A stretch of DNA of 64,000 nt, from NCBI GenBank assembly GCA_903891415.1, contig CAITEH010000005.1, positions 1-64,000 of the forward strand, read 5' to 3'. The translations under genes and the position numbers were made by a program. The notes beneath the pieces were generated by a model, which saw only the letters and a program-made list of their open reading frames with translations, had not been told where the DNA came from and searched no databases. This document shows, piece after piece, positions 42,653-50,692 of this stretch. Every line of letters begins with the position of its first letter. Positions within the stretch are counted from its first letter, which is position 1. The DNA comes from Candidatus Firestoneibacteriota bacterium (lineage in GTDB: Bacteria; Oederibacteriota; D2-FULL-39-29).

Positions 42653-44152
42653 TTACTTGTTTTCTGAGCTCAAAACGATGTAAAGGGTACTGCCTCCTCT
42701 TTCAATTACAAACAGGATACCCTCTTTTAGATCCGCAGCCTTAACTATACTGTGGAAAACATCAATATTTGTTATCTCTTTTGAGTCTATTTCTCTGATA
42801 ATATCTCCGGCTTTGATATCAGCTTTATCGGCCAGGCTTCCCTTTTCAACGGCCGTTACCACAACACCCTTGTCGCCTTTGAGCCCGTATTTTCTGGCAA
42901 GCATTTCATTTAAATTTTTGACCGATATTCCGGTATCTTTGTTCTTATTATCCTTTTCCTCTTTAACTTTTGGTTTTTCTTCCGCGTTCTTCTCGCCCCA
43001 GGGCGCAAGCAGTACCTTAATGGTGAGTTCTTTGCCATCCCGTATTACAGTAAATACGGCGGTCTCACCGACTTCCCTTCCGGCCACCATTTCAACAACA
43101 TTTTTCGGGGTAAGCACTTCCTTCCCGTCAAACTTGACAATAACATCCCCGCCTTTAAGCCCCGCTTCTTTTCCCGGGCCTTTTGCATCAACTTCCGTAA
43201 TAAGTACCCCGGAGTTTACTTTAAGTTTTTTAGCCAGCTTGGCGTCAACTTCCTGCAAGCGCACGCCGACCCAGGGTGTTTCATCGCTGTTCTTTTTCCC
43301 TTCCATCAGCGTGTTGAGCTTTGCTTTGACATCATTGACCGGTATCGCAAAGCCGACACCCATATTTCCGACACTGCCCGAGTTAAAACTCCCCGCTATG
43401 GCCATATTTATGCCTATTACTTCGCCCTCAAGGTTAAAAAGCGGCCCGCCGGAATTTCCGGGATTGATAGGCGCGTCCAGTTGAATTATATGCGGGATCC
43501 TTTTCGGTATGCCTTCAATATCCATATTATCAAATAAACGCCCTTTGGCTGAAACTATACCCATCGTAACGGTATTCTCGTAGCCAAAGGGATTACCCAC
43601 GGCAACGACAATATCTCCGACCTGGACTTTGTCCGAATCTCCCAGATCAACTACCGGGAATTTGTCGCCGGATTTGATTTTTAAAACAGCTATATCGTGC
43701 CTTACATCATAGCCTTTGATCTCCGCGTCATATTTCTTTTCATTTGTAAGTATAACTTTCACGCTTACGGCATCTTCAACAACATGATAATTGGTCAGCA
43801 CATATCCGTCCGGTGTAATTATCATTCCGCTTCCGATACCGCCCATTTTCTGTTCTTCGTAGTCCTTACGGGAACCCTCTTCCCCGTCCTGATTCCCGCC
43901 GTCATTCTCATTTTTTTTGAAATATTTTCGCAGGTCGGGGAAATTAAAATCAAAGCCATTGGGCCCTTTTCCGACCTTGACCTTCCTCTCTGTAGCTATA
44001 TAAACTACAGCAGGACTGGCCTGTTTGGCTATCTCGCGCAGGTTATTCTGCAGCGCTTTTGCCTCCGGAGCCGCCGGCACTTTCGCAGCAACGGGAAGCG
44101 AAAAAAGAAGCAAAACTGCCATCCCCGCAAAGATCATTTTAATATTTTTCAT
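42653..44152 (-). CDS. degP: HtrA/DegP-type periplasmic serine protease
   Basis: 499 aa from the ATG at 44152 (GGAGG five bases upstream; the track adds four residues). Signal peptide MKNIKMIFAGMAVLLLFSLPVAA. Trypsin-like domain with triad H123 (TNYHVVED), D153 (RHDIAVLKI) and S234 (NPGNSGGPLF). A Gly/Asp/Glu-rich loop at ~60-105 replaces the usual LA loop. Two PDZ domains follow (VLITEVDAKGPGKEAGLKGGDVI, VVVTAVEKGSLADKADIKAGDII). Envelope quality control; next to an ECF sigma/anti-sigma pair, as in sigma-E systems. Confidence 0.94.
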   Translation of the reverse strand: MKNIKMIFAGMAVLLLFSLPVAAKVPAAPEAKALQNNLREIAKQASPAVVYIATERKVKVGKGPNGFDFNFPDLRKYFKKNENDGGNQDGEEGSRKDYEEQKMGGIGSGMIITPDGYVLTNYHVVEDAVSVKVILTNEKKYDAEIKGYDVRHDIAVLKIKSGDKFPVVDLGDSDKVQVGDIVVAVGNPFGYENTVTMGIVSAKGRLFDNMDIEGIPKRIPHIIQLDAPINPGNSGGPLFNLEGEVIGINMAIAGSFNSGSVGNMGVGFAIPVNDVKAKLNTLMEGKKNSDETPWVGVRLQEVDAKLAKKLKVNSGVLITEVDAKGPGKEAGLKGGDVIVKFDGKEVLTPKNVVEMVAGREVGETAVFTVIRDGKELTIKVLLAPWGEKNAEEKPKVKEEKDNKNKDTGISVKNLNEMLARKYGLKGDKGVVVTAVEKGSLADKADIKAGDIIREIDSKEITNIDVFHSIVKAADLKEGILFVIERGGSTLYIVLSSENK

Positions 44153-44173
44153 ATATTCCTCCATTTTTTATCG

Positions 44174-44437
44174 TATTGTCAAAATTCTTTTGGTAAATCT
44201 CTGTCTACATCTGTTTCAAGCACTTCTTCGGGTTTTGATTGCCTGCCCTGCCTTTTTCTTGTCATGTTGAGCTGTTTTTCTCCTGGCGAAACATCCCTGC
44301 CTTTCAGACCTAAAATACAGAGATCCTTCGCAAAAGAGGCTCAGGATGACAAAGCTATTCAGATAACTACTTCTGCTATAACAAGTTTCTTTTTAACTGC
44401 CTTTATTTTCATATCTTTCATTTACTGCTTGACACTA
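44174..44437. mobile_element. MITE-like repeat, copy 1 (264 bp)
   Basis: Begins TATTGTCAAAA and ends TTGACACTA, imperfect terminal inverted repeats. Inside, CTTGTCATGTTGAGC...CGAAACATCCCTG and CAGAGATCCTTCGC...GCTCAGGATGACAAAG form a nested inverted pair. Most of it matches copy 2 at 54842-55117, with small indels. No coding capacity. It separates the anti-sigma gene from htrA, and its TTGACA-containing ends face outward. Confidence 0.75.
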
Positions 44438-44454
44438 CCAAAGATGATTACAAT

Positions 44455-44539
44455 AAAGGTACTGGGTGTTTAGTTCTTAGCTCTTAATTCCTATTTCCCA
44501 GCACCTAGGACCCAGAACCTAAGCGAACTTCGTTCGCTT
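44455..44539. repeat. Degenerate hairpin repeat downstream of the anti-sigma gene
   Basis: Contains CTGGGTGTTTAGTTCTTAG and, inverted, CCCAGCACCTAGGACCCAGAACC, words shared with the 45.9-kb array, plus a perfect small hairpin AAGCGAA-CTTCG-TTCGCTT (44521-44539) that overlaps the anti-sigma stop codon. Confidence 0.65.
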
Positions 44540-45272
44540 ACTGTGTTATTTCAAGTTCAAGTTTTACCTGGTCCGTGGGTTTAAGTTTTTTAAGCTCCGC
44601 CATTTCTTTTTTACTCGGAAGTTTCATAAGGTAGCCCATCTTGTTCAATTCTTTAATAAGTTCCTCGTACTTGCCGGCAGGGACCGTTATTACGTATTTT
44701 TTGCTCAAATTTATTGAATTCTTGGCAGGCGTTTCCGGGTTAAGGACGCCGGTACTGCTTCCTTCAAAACGGTTCACAATTTCATCCAGGTCGTAGCCGG
44801 CATGTGAAATATTTCCGGAATACATTATTACTTTATTTGGCTCCGTTCTGTTCTCCATACTCTTAGTGCCGCTTTTATTTTCCGCCAGCTGTTGTTTGCC
44901 GGTTAAAGTGTGAGTCCCTGCCGAAAAAGGCGCGCCGGGGACATAATTACTTATATAGATACCCAGTACCAGCCCTGCAAAGATCCCGGAAACCGCCATG
45001 GCCGTATTTTGAAGCGTTAAATAGGCCGCAAACCTGGCATAAAAAGGAGTTTCCGCCTGCTCAATTTTTTTCTCCAGGCCCCGGTAAAAACTTTCAGGAA
45101 TTTGCTCATCCGGAACGCATTTGATATAACTTAAGGCCTCAGACATGGTCTTATATTCCCTCGCACAGTCTTTGCACGCAAGCAAATGCTTGGCCACACT
45201 TTCTTTTTTTAAAGCAGAAAGCGCGCCCTCGCGGTACTCAAAGAAGAGCTCTCTTACTTCTTTACATTCCAT
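44538..45272 (-). CDS. Zinc-finger anti-sigma factor
   Basis: 244 aa. The N-terminal ZAS domain MECKEVRELFFEYREGAL...HLLACKDCAREY has the H-x3-C-x2-C motif. A membrane helix near 90-110 (NTAMAVSGIFAGLVLGIYI) is followed by a periplasmic domain with YVITVPAGKYEELIKELNKMGYL, a beta-alpha-beta sensor-like fold. It overlaps the sigma gene by 11 bases. Expected to hold the sigma factor at the membrane until envelope stress; HtrA lies downstream. Confidence 0.9.
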   Translation of the reverse strand: MECKEVRELFFEYREGALSALKKESVAKHLLACKDCAREYKTMSEALSYIKCVPDEQIPESFYRGLEKKIEQAETPFYARFAAYLTLQNTAMAVSGIFAGLVLGIYISNYVPGAPFSAGTHTLTGKQQLAENKSGTKSMENRTEPNKVIMYSGNISHAGYDLDEIVNRFEGSSTGVLNPETPAKNSINLSKKYVITVPAGKYEELIKELNKMGYLMKLPSKKEMAELKKLKPTDQVKLELEITQ

Positions 45273-45876
45273 AGTCTGTTAACCTCTCTTTAAGCTGTGT
45301 GAATATTTTTTTTAATTCTTCCCTGCCCCGGTTTATCCTTGATTTTACTGTGCCTATATTTGCGCCCGTAAGTTTTGCGATCTGCTCGTAAGAAAATCCC
45401 TCTATGTCCTTGAGGATAACCGGCATTCTAAAAGGTTCGGATATTCCGGCCAGGGCTTCAGCCACGATCTTTTTTTGTTCCTCCGCTTCCAGACCCTGTT
45501 CCGGCCCGGCAACAAGGGCTTCCACGGCACCCGGGCTTCCGGCTTCAACAGTGCGGCTGAGAACATCTTTGCTGTATTTCTTCATTCTGTTTATGGAATA
45601 ATTAACGGCTATACGCTGTATCCAGAAATAAAAGGGAGCTTCCCACCGGTATTGTTTTATTTTCCTGAAAACCTGCACAAAAACATCCTGCGTTATTTCA
45701 AGCGCGTCTTCCCGCTGGCCCAGATACCTGTAAACTACAGAGTATATCCTGGCGTCATAAAGCTTAACCAGCCGGAAAAAAGCCTCCCGGTCGCCGTATT
45801 TTTGAATTTTCCGGATCAATTCATTTTCATAGTTACGGGAAACTTCTTGTAGGACTTTTTCAGTATCACTGTTCAT
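45262..45876 (-). CDS. ECF-type RNA polymerase sigma factor (RpoE-like)
   Basis: 204 aa from the ATG at 45876; the track begins at a TTG seven codons earlier. Region 2: DREAFFRLVKLYDARIYSVVYRYLGQREDALEITQDVFVQVFR and FYFWIQRIAVNYSINRMKK. Region 4: EPFRMPVILKDIEGFSYEQIAKLTGANIGTVKSRINRGREEL. It pairs with the overlapping anti-sigma factor and probably drives htrA and envelope genes. Confidence 0.93.
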   Translation of the reverse strand: MNSDTEKVLQEVSRNYENELIRKIQKYGDREAFFRLVKLYDARIYSVVYRYLGQREDALEITQDVFVQVFRKIKQYRWEAPFYFWIQRIAVNYSINRMKKYSKDVLSRTVEAGSPGAVEALVAGPEQGLEAEEQKKIVAEALAGISEPFRMPVILKDIEGFSYEQIAKLTGANIGTVKSRINRGREELKKIFTQLKERLTDYGM

Positions 45877-45929
45877 AAGATAATCCCACCGATACAATAA
45901 ATAAGTTTTAATTTTATCTCTAATACATC

Positions 45930-46055
45930 TCGAGTACGTTAGGTTCTAGGCCCTGGGTGCTGGGTGCTGGAAAAACCCAAACCACTTTTTTACCCTCCGG
46001 AGGAGGGATTCCAATTTTCCCCCAGGACCCAGGACCTAGAACCCGGGACCTTTTT
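45930..46055. repeat. Long degenerate inverted repeat upstream of the ECF sigma gene
   Basis: Left arm GGTTCTAGGCCCTGGGTGCTGGGTGCTGG, right arm CCCAGGACCCAGGACCTAGAACCCGGGACC, mutually complementary with tolerable mismatches and separated by about 45 bases that include CCCTCCGGAGGAGGG. Each arm is itself iterated 7-10-mers. It ends at the lepB stop. Confidence 0.7.
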
Positions 46056-46832
46056 TTATCTAGGCGGCAGTCCAAAGCGGTCGAGAGGCATCCACACAAG
46101 CACCGGCCTTCCAATAAGGCGTTCTCTCGGCACAAAACCCCAGAACCTGCTGTCATTGCTATTGTCCCTGTTATCACCCATCATAAAGAAGTATTCCTGC
46201 TTTAATGTGACACTGGAGCCGCCTCCGGGTATAAGCAGTTTATAGAGCGGCGCCATAAATTTATTCTCAATTTTCTTTCCGTTCAGGAATATTCCATCCG
46301 CCTCTTTGGCTTCAATAACATCCCCCGGCTTCGGCACCGTAAAAGGTTTCAAGTTGTCTCTCTGGTAACTGTCTTCCGGTATGATATTGTTATCAAGATG
46401 CTTTTTGTAGGGCTCTTCCTGTTTTACGCCGTTTATATAAAGCTCTTTAGCCTTGAGTTCCAGCGTGTCCCCCGGAAGCCCCATGCATCTTTTTACATAT
46501 ACCTTGTCTGTCTCCTGCGGCGGCAAAAAAACAATAATATTGCCGCGGTTAACCTTACCCCACTCTACCGCTTTTTTTGTGGTAAACGGCAGTTTAAACC
46601 CATAGGAAAGTTTATTAACGAATAAATGGTCTCCCACCAGCATGGTAGATTCCATGGACCCGGTAGGGATAGTAAAGGCCTGAACAACAAACTCCCTGAT
46701 AAGAAGAGCAATTACCAGCGCCGAAAGCAGGCTTTTCACCCATTCCCAGGCGGCTCCTTTGTGGGTTTCTTCCGTTTTATTGCTTTCACTACCGTTTGCC
46801 GCAGGTCCATTTGTTACATCATTTTCAGTCAT
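46056..46832 (-). CDS. lepB: Signal peptidase I LepB
   Basis: 258 aa inner-membrane protease. One membrane helix (WVKSLLSALVIALLIREFVV), nucleophile S59 in TIPTGSMESTM, general base K114 in YVKRCMGLPGD, and boxes D/E (MGDNRDNSNDSRFWGFV). The N-terminal 28 aa are acidic and disordered. It is the general secretion processing enzyme. Starts just past the large 47-kb repeat. Confidence 0.96.
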   Translation of the reverse strand: MTENDVTNGPAANGSESNKTEETHKGAAWEWVKSLLSALVIALLIREFVVQAFTIPTGSMESTMLVGDHLFVNKLSYGFKLPFTTKKAVEWGKVNRGNIIVFLPPQETDKVYVKRCMGLPGDTLELKAKELYINGVKQEEPYKKHLDNNIIPEDSYQRDNLKPFTVPKPGDVIEAKEADGIFLNGKKIENKFMAPLYKLLIPGGGSSVTLKQEYFFMMGDNRDNSNDSRFWGFVPRERLIGRPVLVWMPLDRFGLPPR

Positions 46833-46959
46833 CTTTCCCCCATTCTTTAATTATAGGACAATAATAAGGTCAAAATTGTTCCTGGCTGCATCTTTCATCA
46901 AAAAGGTAATAATAACAAGGACTATTGTACCATTTTATACTCTTTGAGGAGAACGTTCA

Positions 46960-47355
46960 AGGATAGAACGCAGAAGAACAAATAACGTCCTTAAGGTCAA
47001 TAGCGTCTATAAGGTCTATAAAGTCCATAAGGTCTAGAAAACAAAAAAGTCTTGAAGTCTATAACTAAAAGTCTTAAAGTCTATAAGGTCTGTAAGGTCT
47101 GTAAAGTCAAAAATCTTTGAAGTTATTCTCTCAGAAAGATTTCTTAGAATCTTAGAATTTACGGACTCTTACGTCCGTACAGACCTTTACAGACCTTTAC
47201 AGACCTTTACAGACCTTACAGACCTTATGGACCTTTACAGACCTTTACGGACCTTTACAGACCTTTACAGACCTTACAGACCTTACAGACCTTACAGACC
47301 TTACGTACCTTATAGACCTTACGGACTCTTAAGACCTTACAGACCTTATCGACTA
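46960..47355. repeat. Large inverted array of degenerate 9-10-base units
   Basis: The left half (46979-47115) iterates (C/T)ATAAGGTCT-type words; the right half (47158-47352) iterates their complement, TTACAGACC. For example 47081-47108 pairs with 47202-47230 with one bulge and one mismatch. This fills the 529-base gap between lepB and the PorV-like gene; I see no other feature there. No transposase, no fixed spacer. The ORF at 47227 (RPYRPYRPY) is just the array translated. Confidence 0.85.
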
Positions 47356-47361
47356 TTCCGA

Positions 47362-48228
47362 TTAATTTATTACTATGGTCAAACTGAAAAAATGTGTAGC
47401 TCCAAGCACATCGTACAGTTTGTAGCCGTAGTCCAGCGCCAGGGTATCAAACCGGACACCAAAACCGGCGGTCAGTCCTTCCAGTGTATCGTTTGCAGCG
47501 CCAAATTTATACCTGTAGCCGGCTCGCAGTACCAGCAGTTCTATGGCTTTGACTTCCAGGCCAACTGAAAATGTTGAGTTTCCCTGTTCAGGAATGTTCA
47601 TTAAGTCGGCGCAAAGATTAAGATCGGTGCCGGTATAGGCCAGTCCCGCTCTAAACTCGGCGGGGGTATTTTCAGAAGTCCCGAGATTCCGGGCACTGGC
47701 CCCCGCGTAGAGATGTTCAATTACCTTCGCGTTAATCCCGATATCAAAAAAAGGTTTGTAATTTGAGTAGTCATCGATTACTTCGTACGGCAGTTTAAAA
47801 CTAAGGCCCAAAGAGATATCCTTGAGGAGCTCCGCCGCTACGGTCAACTGCGGAATTATCTGGTACGGCGTAAAATCTCCGGTCACTACACCGTTTGTAT
47901 CCCTTCTCTCCTGAACACCGTTATTTACATAGACCGCGCCGGCGCCCAAAACAGCCCCTGCCAGCGGTATTGCGGCAACCGCGTACTCATATCTTACGCC
48001 CTGCAAAAACTCAATATGAGAAAAGGACAGCGTGGTGTGTTTAATTCCGGAAAGAGCTGCAGGATCATAGAACAGGCCGTCAATATTACCGGGCATTCCG
48101 GTAAAGGCTTCCGCCATGCCGGCAGGCCTTGCACCCGCCGGATTATTAAGATAGGAAAAATTTACAGCTCCCGGACAGTTCCCCGCTATCCAGGCCCAGC
48201 AAAAAAAGATCACCCCTGTCTTTTTCAT
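47362..48228 (-). CDS. PorV/PorQ-family outer-membrane protein
   Basis: 288 aa. Signal peptide, then the family opener NFSYLNNPAGARPAGMAEAFTGMPGNIDGLFYDPAAL, typical of the FadL-like PorV/PorQ barrel family. Later YAVAAIPLAGAVLGAGAVYVN and RNLGTSENTPAEFRAGLAY follow the family pattern, with a beta-strand C-terminus. PorV proteins serve as type IX substrates' shuttle in Bacteroidota, but in other phyla the function is unknown. Overlaps the ligA stop by four bases, so it is probably co-transcribed. Confidence 0.82.
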   Translation of the reverse strand: MKKTGVIFFCWAWIAGNCPGAVNFSYLNNPAGARPAGMAEAFTGMPGNIDGLFYDPAALSGIKHTTLSFSHIEFLQGVRYEYAVAAIPLAGAVLGAGAVYVNNGVQERRDTNGVVTGDFTPYQIIPQLTVAAELLKDISLGLSFKLPYEVIDDYSNYKPFFDIGINAKVIEHLYAGASARNLGTSENTPAEFRAGLAYTGTDLNLCADLMNIPEQGNSTFSVGLEVKAIELLVLRAGYRYKFGAANDTLEGLTAGFGVRFDTLALDYGYKLYDVLGATHFFSLTIVIN

Positions 48229-50225
48229 TTTAGCAGTTCTTTAAACTCCTTTTCCGTCAGGACTTTTACTCCAAGTTCTTTAGCTTTTTTTAATTTGGAA
48301 CCGGCGCCGGGCCCGGCGACCACATAATCCGTCTTTCTGGAAACAGTTTCAGAAGTACTGCCGCTCATTTTCTTGACTTCAAACTCCGCGGCATCCCGGG
48401 TAAACGTTTCAAGTTCTCCCGTAAAGACAAAACTCATATTTTTAAATCTGCCTTCCCCCGCGGACAGCATTTTTTCTTCTTCCGTGCGATCCGTATTTAC
48501 GCCGGCCTTTTTAAGTTTTGTTATGGCCGCGATATTGCCTTTCTGTTTGAAAAAGTTGACTATGCTTTCCGCGACCCTCGGCCCGACGCCTTTAATACCC
48601 TGCAGTTCCTCAACACCGGCATTGATGAGCTGGTCTATATTTTCATATTTGGTTATCAGTATCTCTGCCGTGTGCTCGCCGACATCGGAAATTCCCAGGG
48701 CAAAGAGCAGGCGGGAAAGCGTATTTCTCCTGCTGTTTTCCACCGCGTTCACGAGATTAGCCGCGCTTTTTTCTCCGAGCCGGTCCAGCTTTTCCAGTTC
48801 CGCCTTCTCCAGCGTGTACAGGTCCGCATAGTCCTTGAGCATTTTGTTTTCAATAAGCTGTCTTATCACGGCGGGGCCAAAACCTTCAATATTCATGGCC
48901 GAACGCAGGGTAAAATGTTCTATGCGCCCTTCAACCTGCGCCGGGCAGGCGACATTCTGGCATCTCCACGCGACTTCCTCGTCAAGGCGGACAATTTGAG
49001 ACCCGCAAACCGGACAGGAGCCGGGCATTTTGAACTCCTTTTCCCTGCCTGACCTCCTGGAGGCCACGCTGTTAACTATTTTGGGGATCACTTCCCCGCC
49101 TTTTTCAATTACTACCGTATCCCCTTCCCTTATATCCTTTCTCTTGATCTCGTCTTCATTGTGCAGGGTGCACCTGCTTATGGTGGAGCCCGATAAAAAT
49201 ACCGGTTCAAGTTCTGCCACCGGAGTTATGATCCCGGTACGGCCCACCTGCAGGGTTATTTTTTTGAGTTTGGTCATGGCTTGCCGGGCTTTGAACTTGT
49301 AAGCGATGGCAAAACGCGGGCTTTTATTCGTGGACCCGAGTATCTTTTGATGCTCGTAGGAATTGACCTTGACGACCATGCCGTCTATTTCGTAGGGCAG
49401 TGTGTCGCGTTTGTGCTCCCAGGAGTTCACGTAATTTATAACTTCCATGATATTCTTGCAGAGTTTATACGGTTTTACGGCTTTAAAACCGAGTTTTTCC
49501 AGTTCAAGAAGGGTCTGTTCGTGCGTTTTCCAGATATCCTGCTGGACGGAACCGAGCGTGTGCAGTAAAATATCGAGCGGCCTTTTTGCGACTTCCCGGG
49601 CATCAAGCAATTTTAGAGAACCGGCAGCGGCATTACGGGGATTGGCAAACTCGGCCTCCCCCTGCTCTTCTTTTTCCCTGTTCATTTTCAAGAACTCTTC
49701 CCGGGGAATAAATACTTCACCCCGGAGTTCCAGCTTGCCCGAAAAAGGAATACTTAAAGGAACGCTCTTAATCGTCTTAATGTTGCTTGAGATGTCATCA
49801 CCCTTGACACCGTCGCCGCGGGTCGAACCCTGCCGGAGCACCCCCTGCTCATAGAAGAGGCAGACCGCCAGCCCGTCAATTTTTGGTTCAACAATATACT
49901 CGGGCTTTTCCTTAAGGTTCTTGGCCGCCCGTTCATCAAAAGCAATAAGTTCATTCGCGCTATAGCAATTATCAAGGGAGAGCATGGGGATATTGTGGGT
50001 AACGGTCTTAAATTCCTTAAGCGGTTCCCCGCCGACGCGTTGAGTGGGTGAATCCGGGGTCACAAGCTCCGGAAAGGCCTTTTCAAGCCCCTCCAGTTCC
50101 TTCATCAGCTTGTCATACTCGGAATCAGGGATCTCAGGGTCAGCTTCCACGTAATACTTACGGTCATGGCCCCGTATTTCCCCCTTGAGTTTTTCTATCT
50201 TCTTCTTAGCATCATTGATATTCAT
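48225..50225 (-). CDS. ligA: NAD-dependent DNA ligase LigA
   Basis: 666-aa replication and repair ligase. Adenylation Lys115 in EPKIDGLAV, NAD-domain start YYVEADPEIPDSEYDKLM, OB fold QVGRTGIITPVAELEPVFLSG, Cys4 zinc finger CPVCGSQIVRLDEEVAWRCQNVACPAQ, HhH repeats (GEKSAANLVNAVE, GVGPRVAESIVNFF) and a C-terminal BRCT domain. Full length. Confidence 0.97.
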   Translation of the reverse strand: MNINDAKKKIEKLKGEIRGHDRKYYVEADPEIPDSEYDKLMKELEGLEKAFPELVTPDSPTQRVGGEPLKEFKTVTHNIPMLSLDNCYSANELIAFDERAAKNLKEKPEYIVEPKIDGLAVCLFYEQGVLRQGSTRGDGVKGDDISSNIKTIKSVPLSIPFSGKLELRGEVFIPREEFLKMNREKEEQGEAEFANPRNAAAGSLKLLDAREVAKRPLDILLHTLGSVQQDIWKTHEQTLLELEKLGFKAVKPYKLCKNIMEVINYVNSWEHKRDTLPYEIDGMVVKVNSYEHQKILGSTNKSPRFAIAYKFKARQAMTKLKKITLQVGRTGIITPVAELEPVFLSGSTISRCTLHNEDEIKRKDIREGDTVVIEKGGEVIPKIVNSVASRRSGREKEFKMPGSCPVCGSQIVRLDEEVAWRCQNVACPAQVEGRIEHFTLRSAMNIEGFGPAVIRQLIENKMLKDYADLYTLEKAELEKLDRLGEKSAANLVNAVENSRRNTLSRLLFALGISDVGEHTAEILITKYENIDQLINAGVEELQGIKGVGPRVAESIVNFFKQKGNIAAITKLKKAGVNTDRTEEEKMLSAGEGRFKNMSFVFTGELETFTRDAAEFEVKKMSGSTSETVSRKTDYVVAGPGAGSKLKKAKELGVKVLTEKEFKELLK

Positions 50226-50274
50226 TAAGCACTAATATAACAGAAATGACAATAATTTAAAAGGAGATAAATAA

Positions 50275-50345
50275 AATAGTTTGTAAAGTTCATAAAGTTT
50301 ATAAGGTTCGTAAGGTAAAATATATTCTAAGGTATTGTGAATTTT
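50275..50345. repeat. Stutter repeat upstream of ligA
   Basis: TTTGTAAAG TTCATAAAG TTTATAAGG TTCGTAAGG: degenerate 9-mers, complement-like to those at 39.7 kb and 50.65 kb. Lies 50 bases upstream of the ligA start. Confidence 0.65.
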
Positions 50346-50485
50346 TGCAAGTTAAATGCCAACCTATTTCCCTGTATCAGGAGTCCAGCTTTATCGCGTT
50401 TAGGATAACCATCATCCATATTTCACATTTTAATAAAGTGAATTTACTTTTTGTTTTTCTTATACCTCCAAATCATCATTGGGAG

Positions 50486-50558
50486 AATTAAAGAGGGACA
50501 GCCATCTTTATTTAAGAATTAAAGAGGACAATTAAAGAGGGACAGCCACCCTTATTTA
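50486..50558. repeat. Direct repeats AATTAAAGAGGGACAGCCA
   Basis: Two long copies (50486-50515 and 50530-50558: AATTAAAGAGGGACAGCC followed by Ay-rich CTTTATTTA) with a partial third (50517-50530) between. Such GGGACAG words often flank REP-associated tyrosine transposases; no transposase is present here. With the stutter repeats at either end they account for most of the 467-base ligA-GH5 gap. Confidence 0.65.
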
Positions 50559-50644
50559 GGTCCTTTACCTTCCTTTTGCACTCCGTGGCGTACCCTTAAC
50601 AGTAGTTTTCCATCACTAGTTGCAAGCCTTCACGCGCAAGTTTC

Positions 50645-50692
50645 CAAAGACCTTATAGACCTTACAAACTTTACAAACCTTATGGACTGTTT
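50645..50692. repeat. Stutter repeat downstream of the GH5 gene
   Basis: CAAAGACCTTATAGACCTTACAAACTTTACAAACCTTATGGACTG: same 9-mer family as at 39.7 and 47 kb, ending at the GH5 stop codon. Confidence 0.7.

Noticed and set aside
42813-43484. 223-aa plus-strand ORF
   Set aside because: Shadow of htrA; Ser/Pro-rich with no domain.
47150-47355. CRISPR array
   Set aside because: Units are 9-10 bases, directly abutting and degenerate, with no spacers and no cas genes.
47227-47568. ORF of 113 aa with RPYRPYRPY repeats
   Set aside because: It is a translation of the degenerate repeat running into the antisense of the PorV-like gene.
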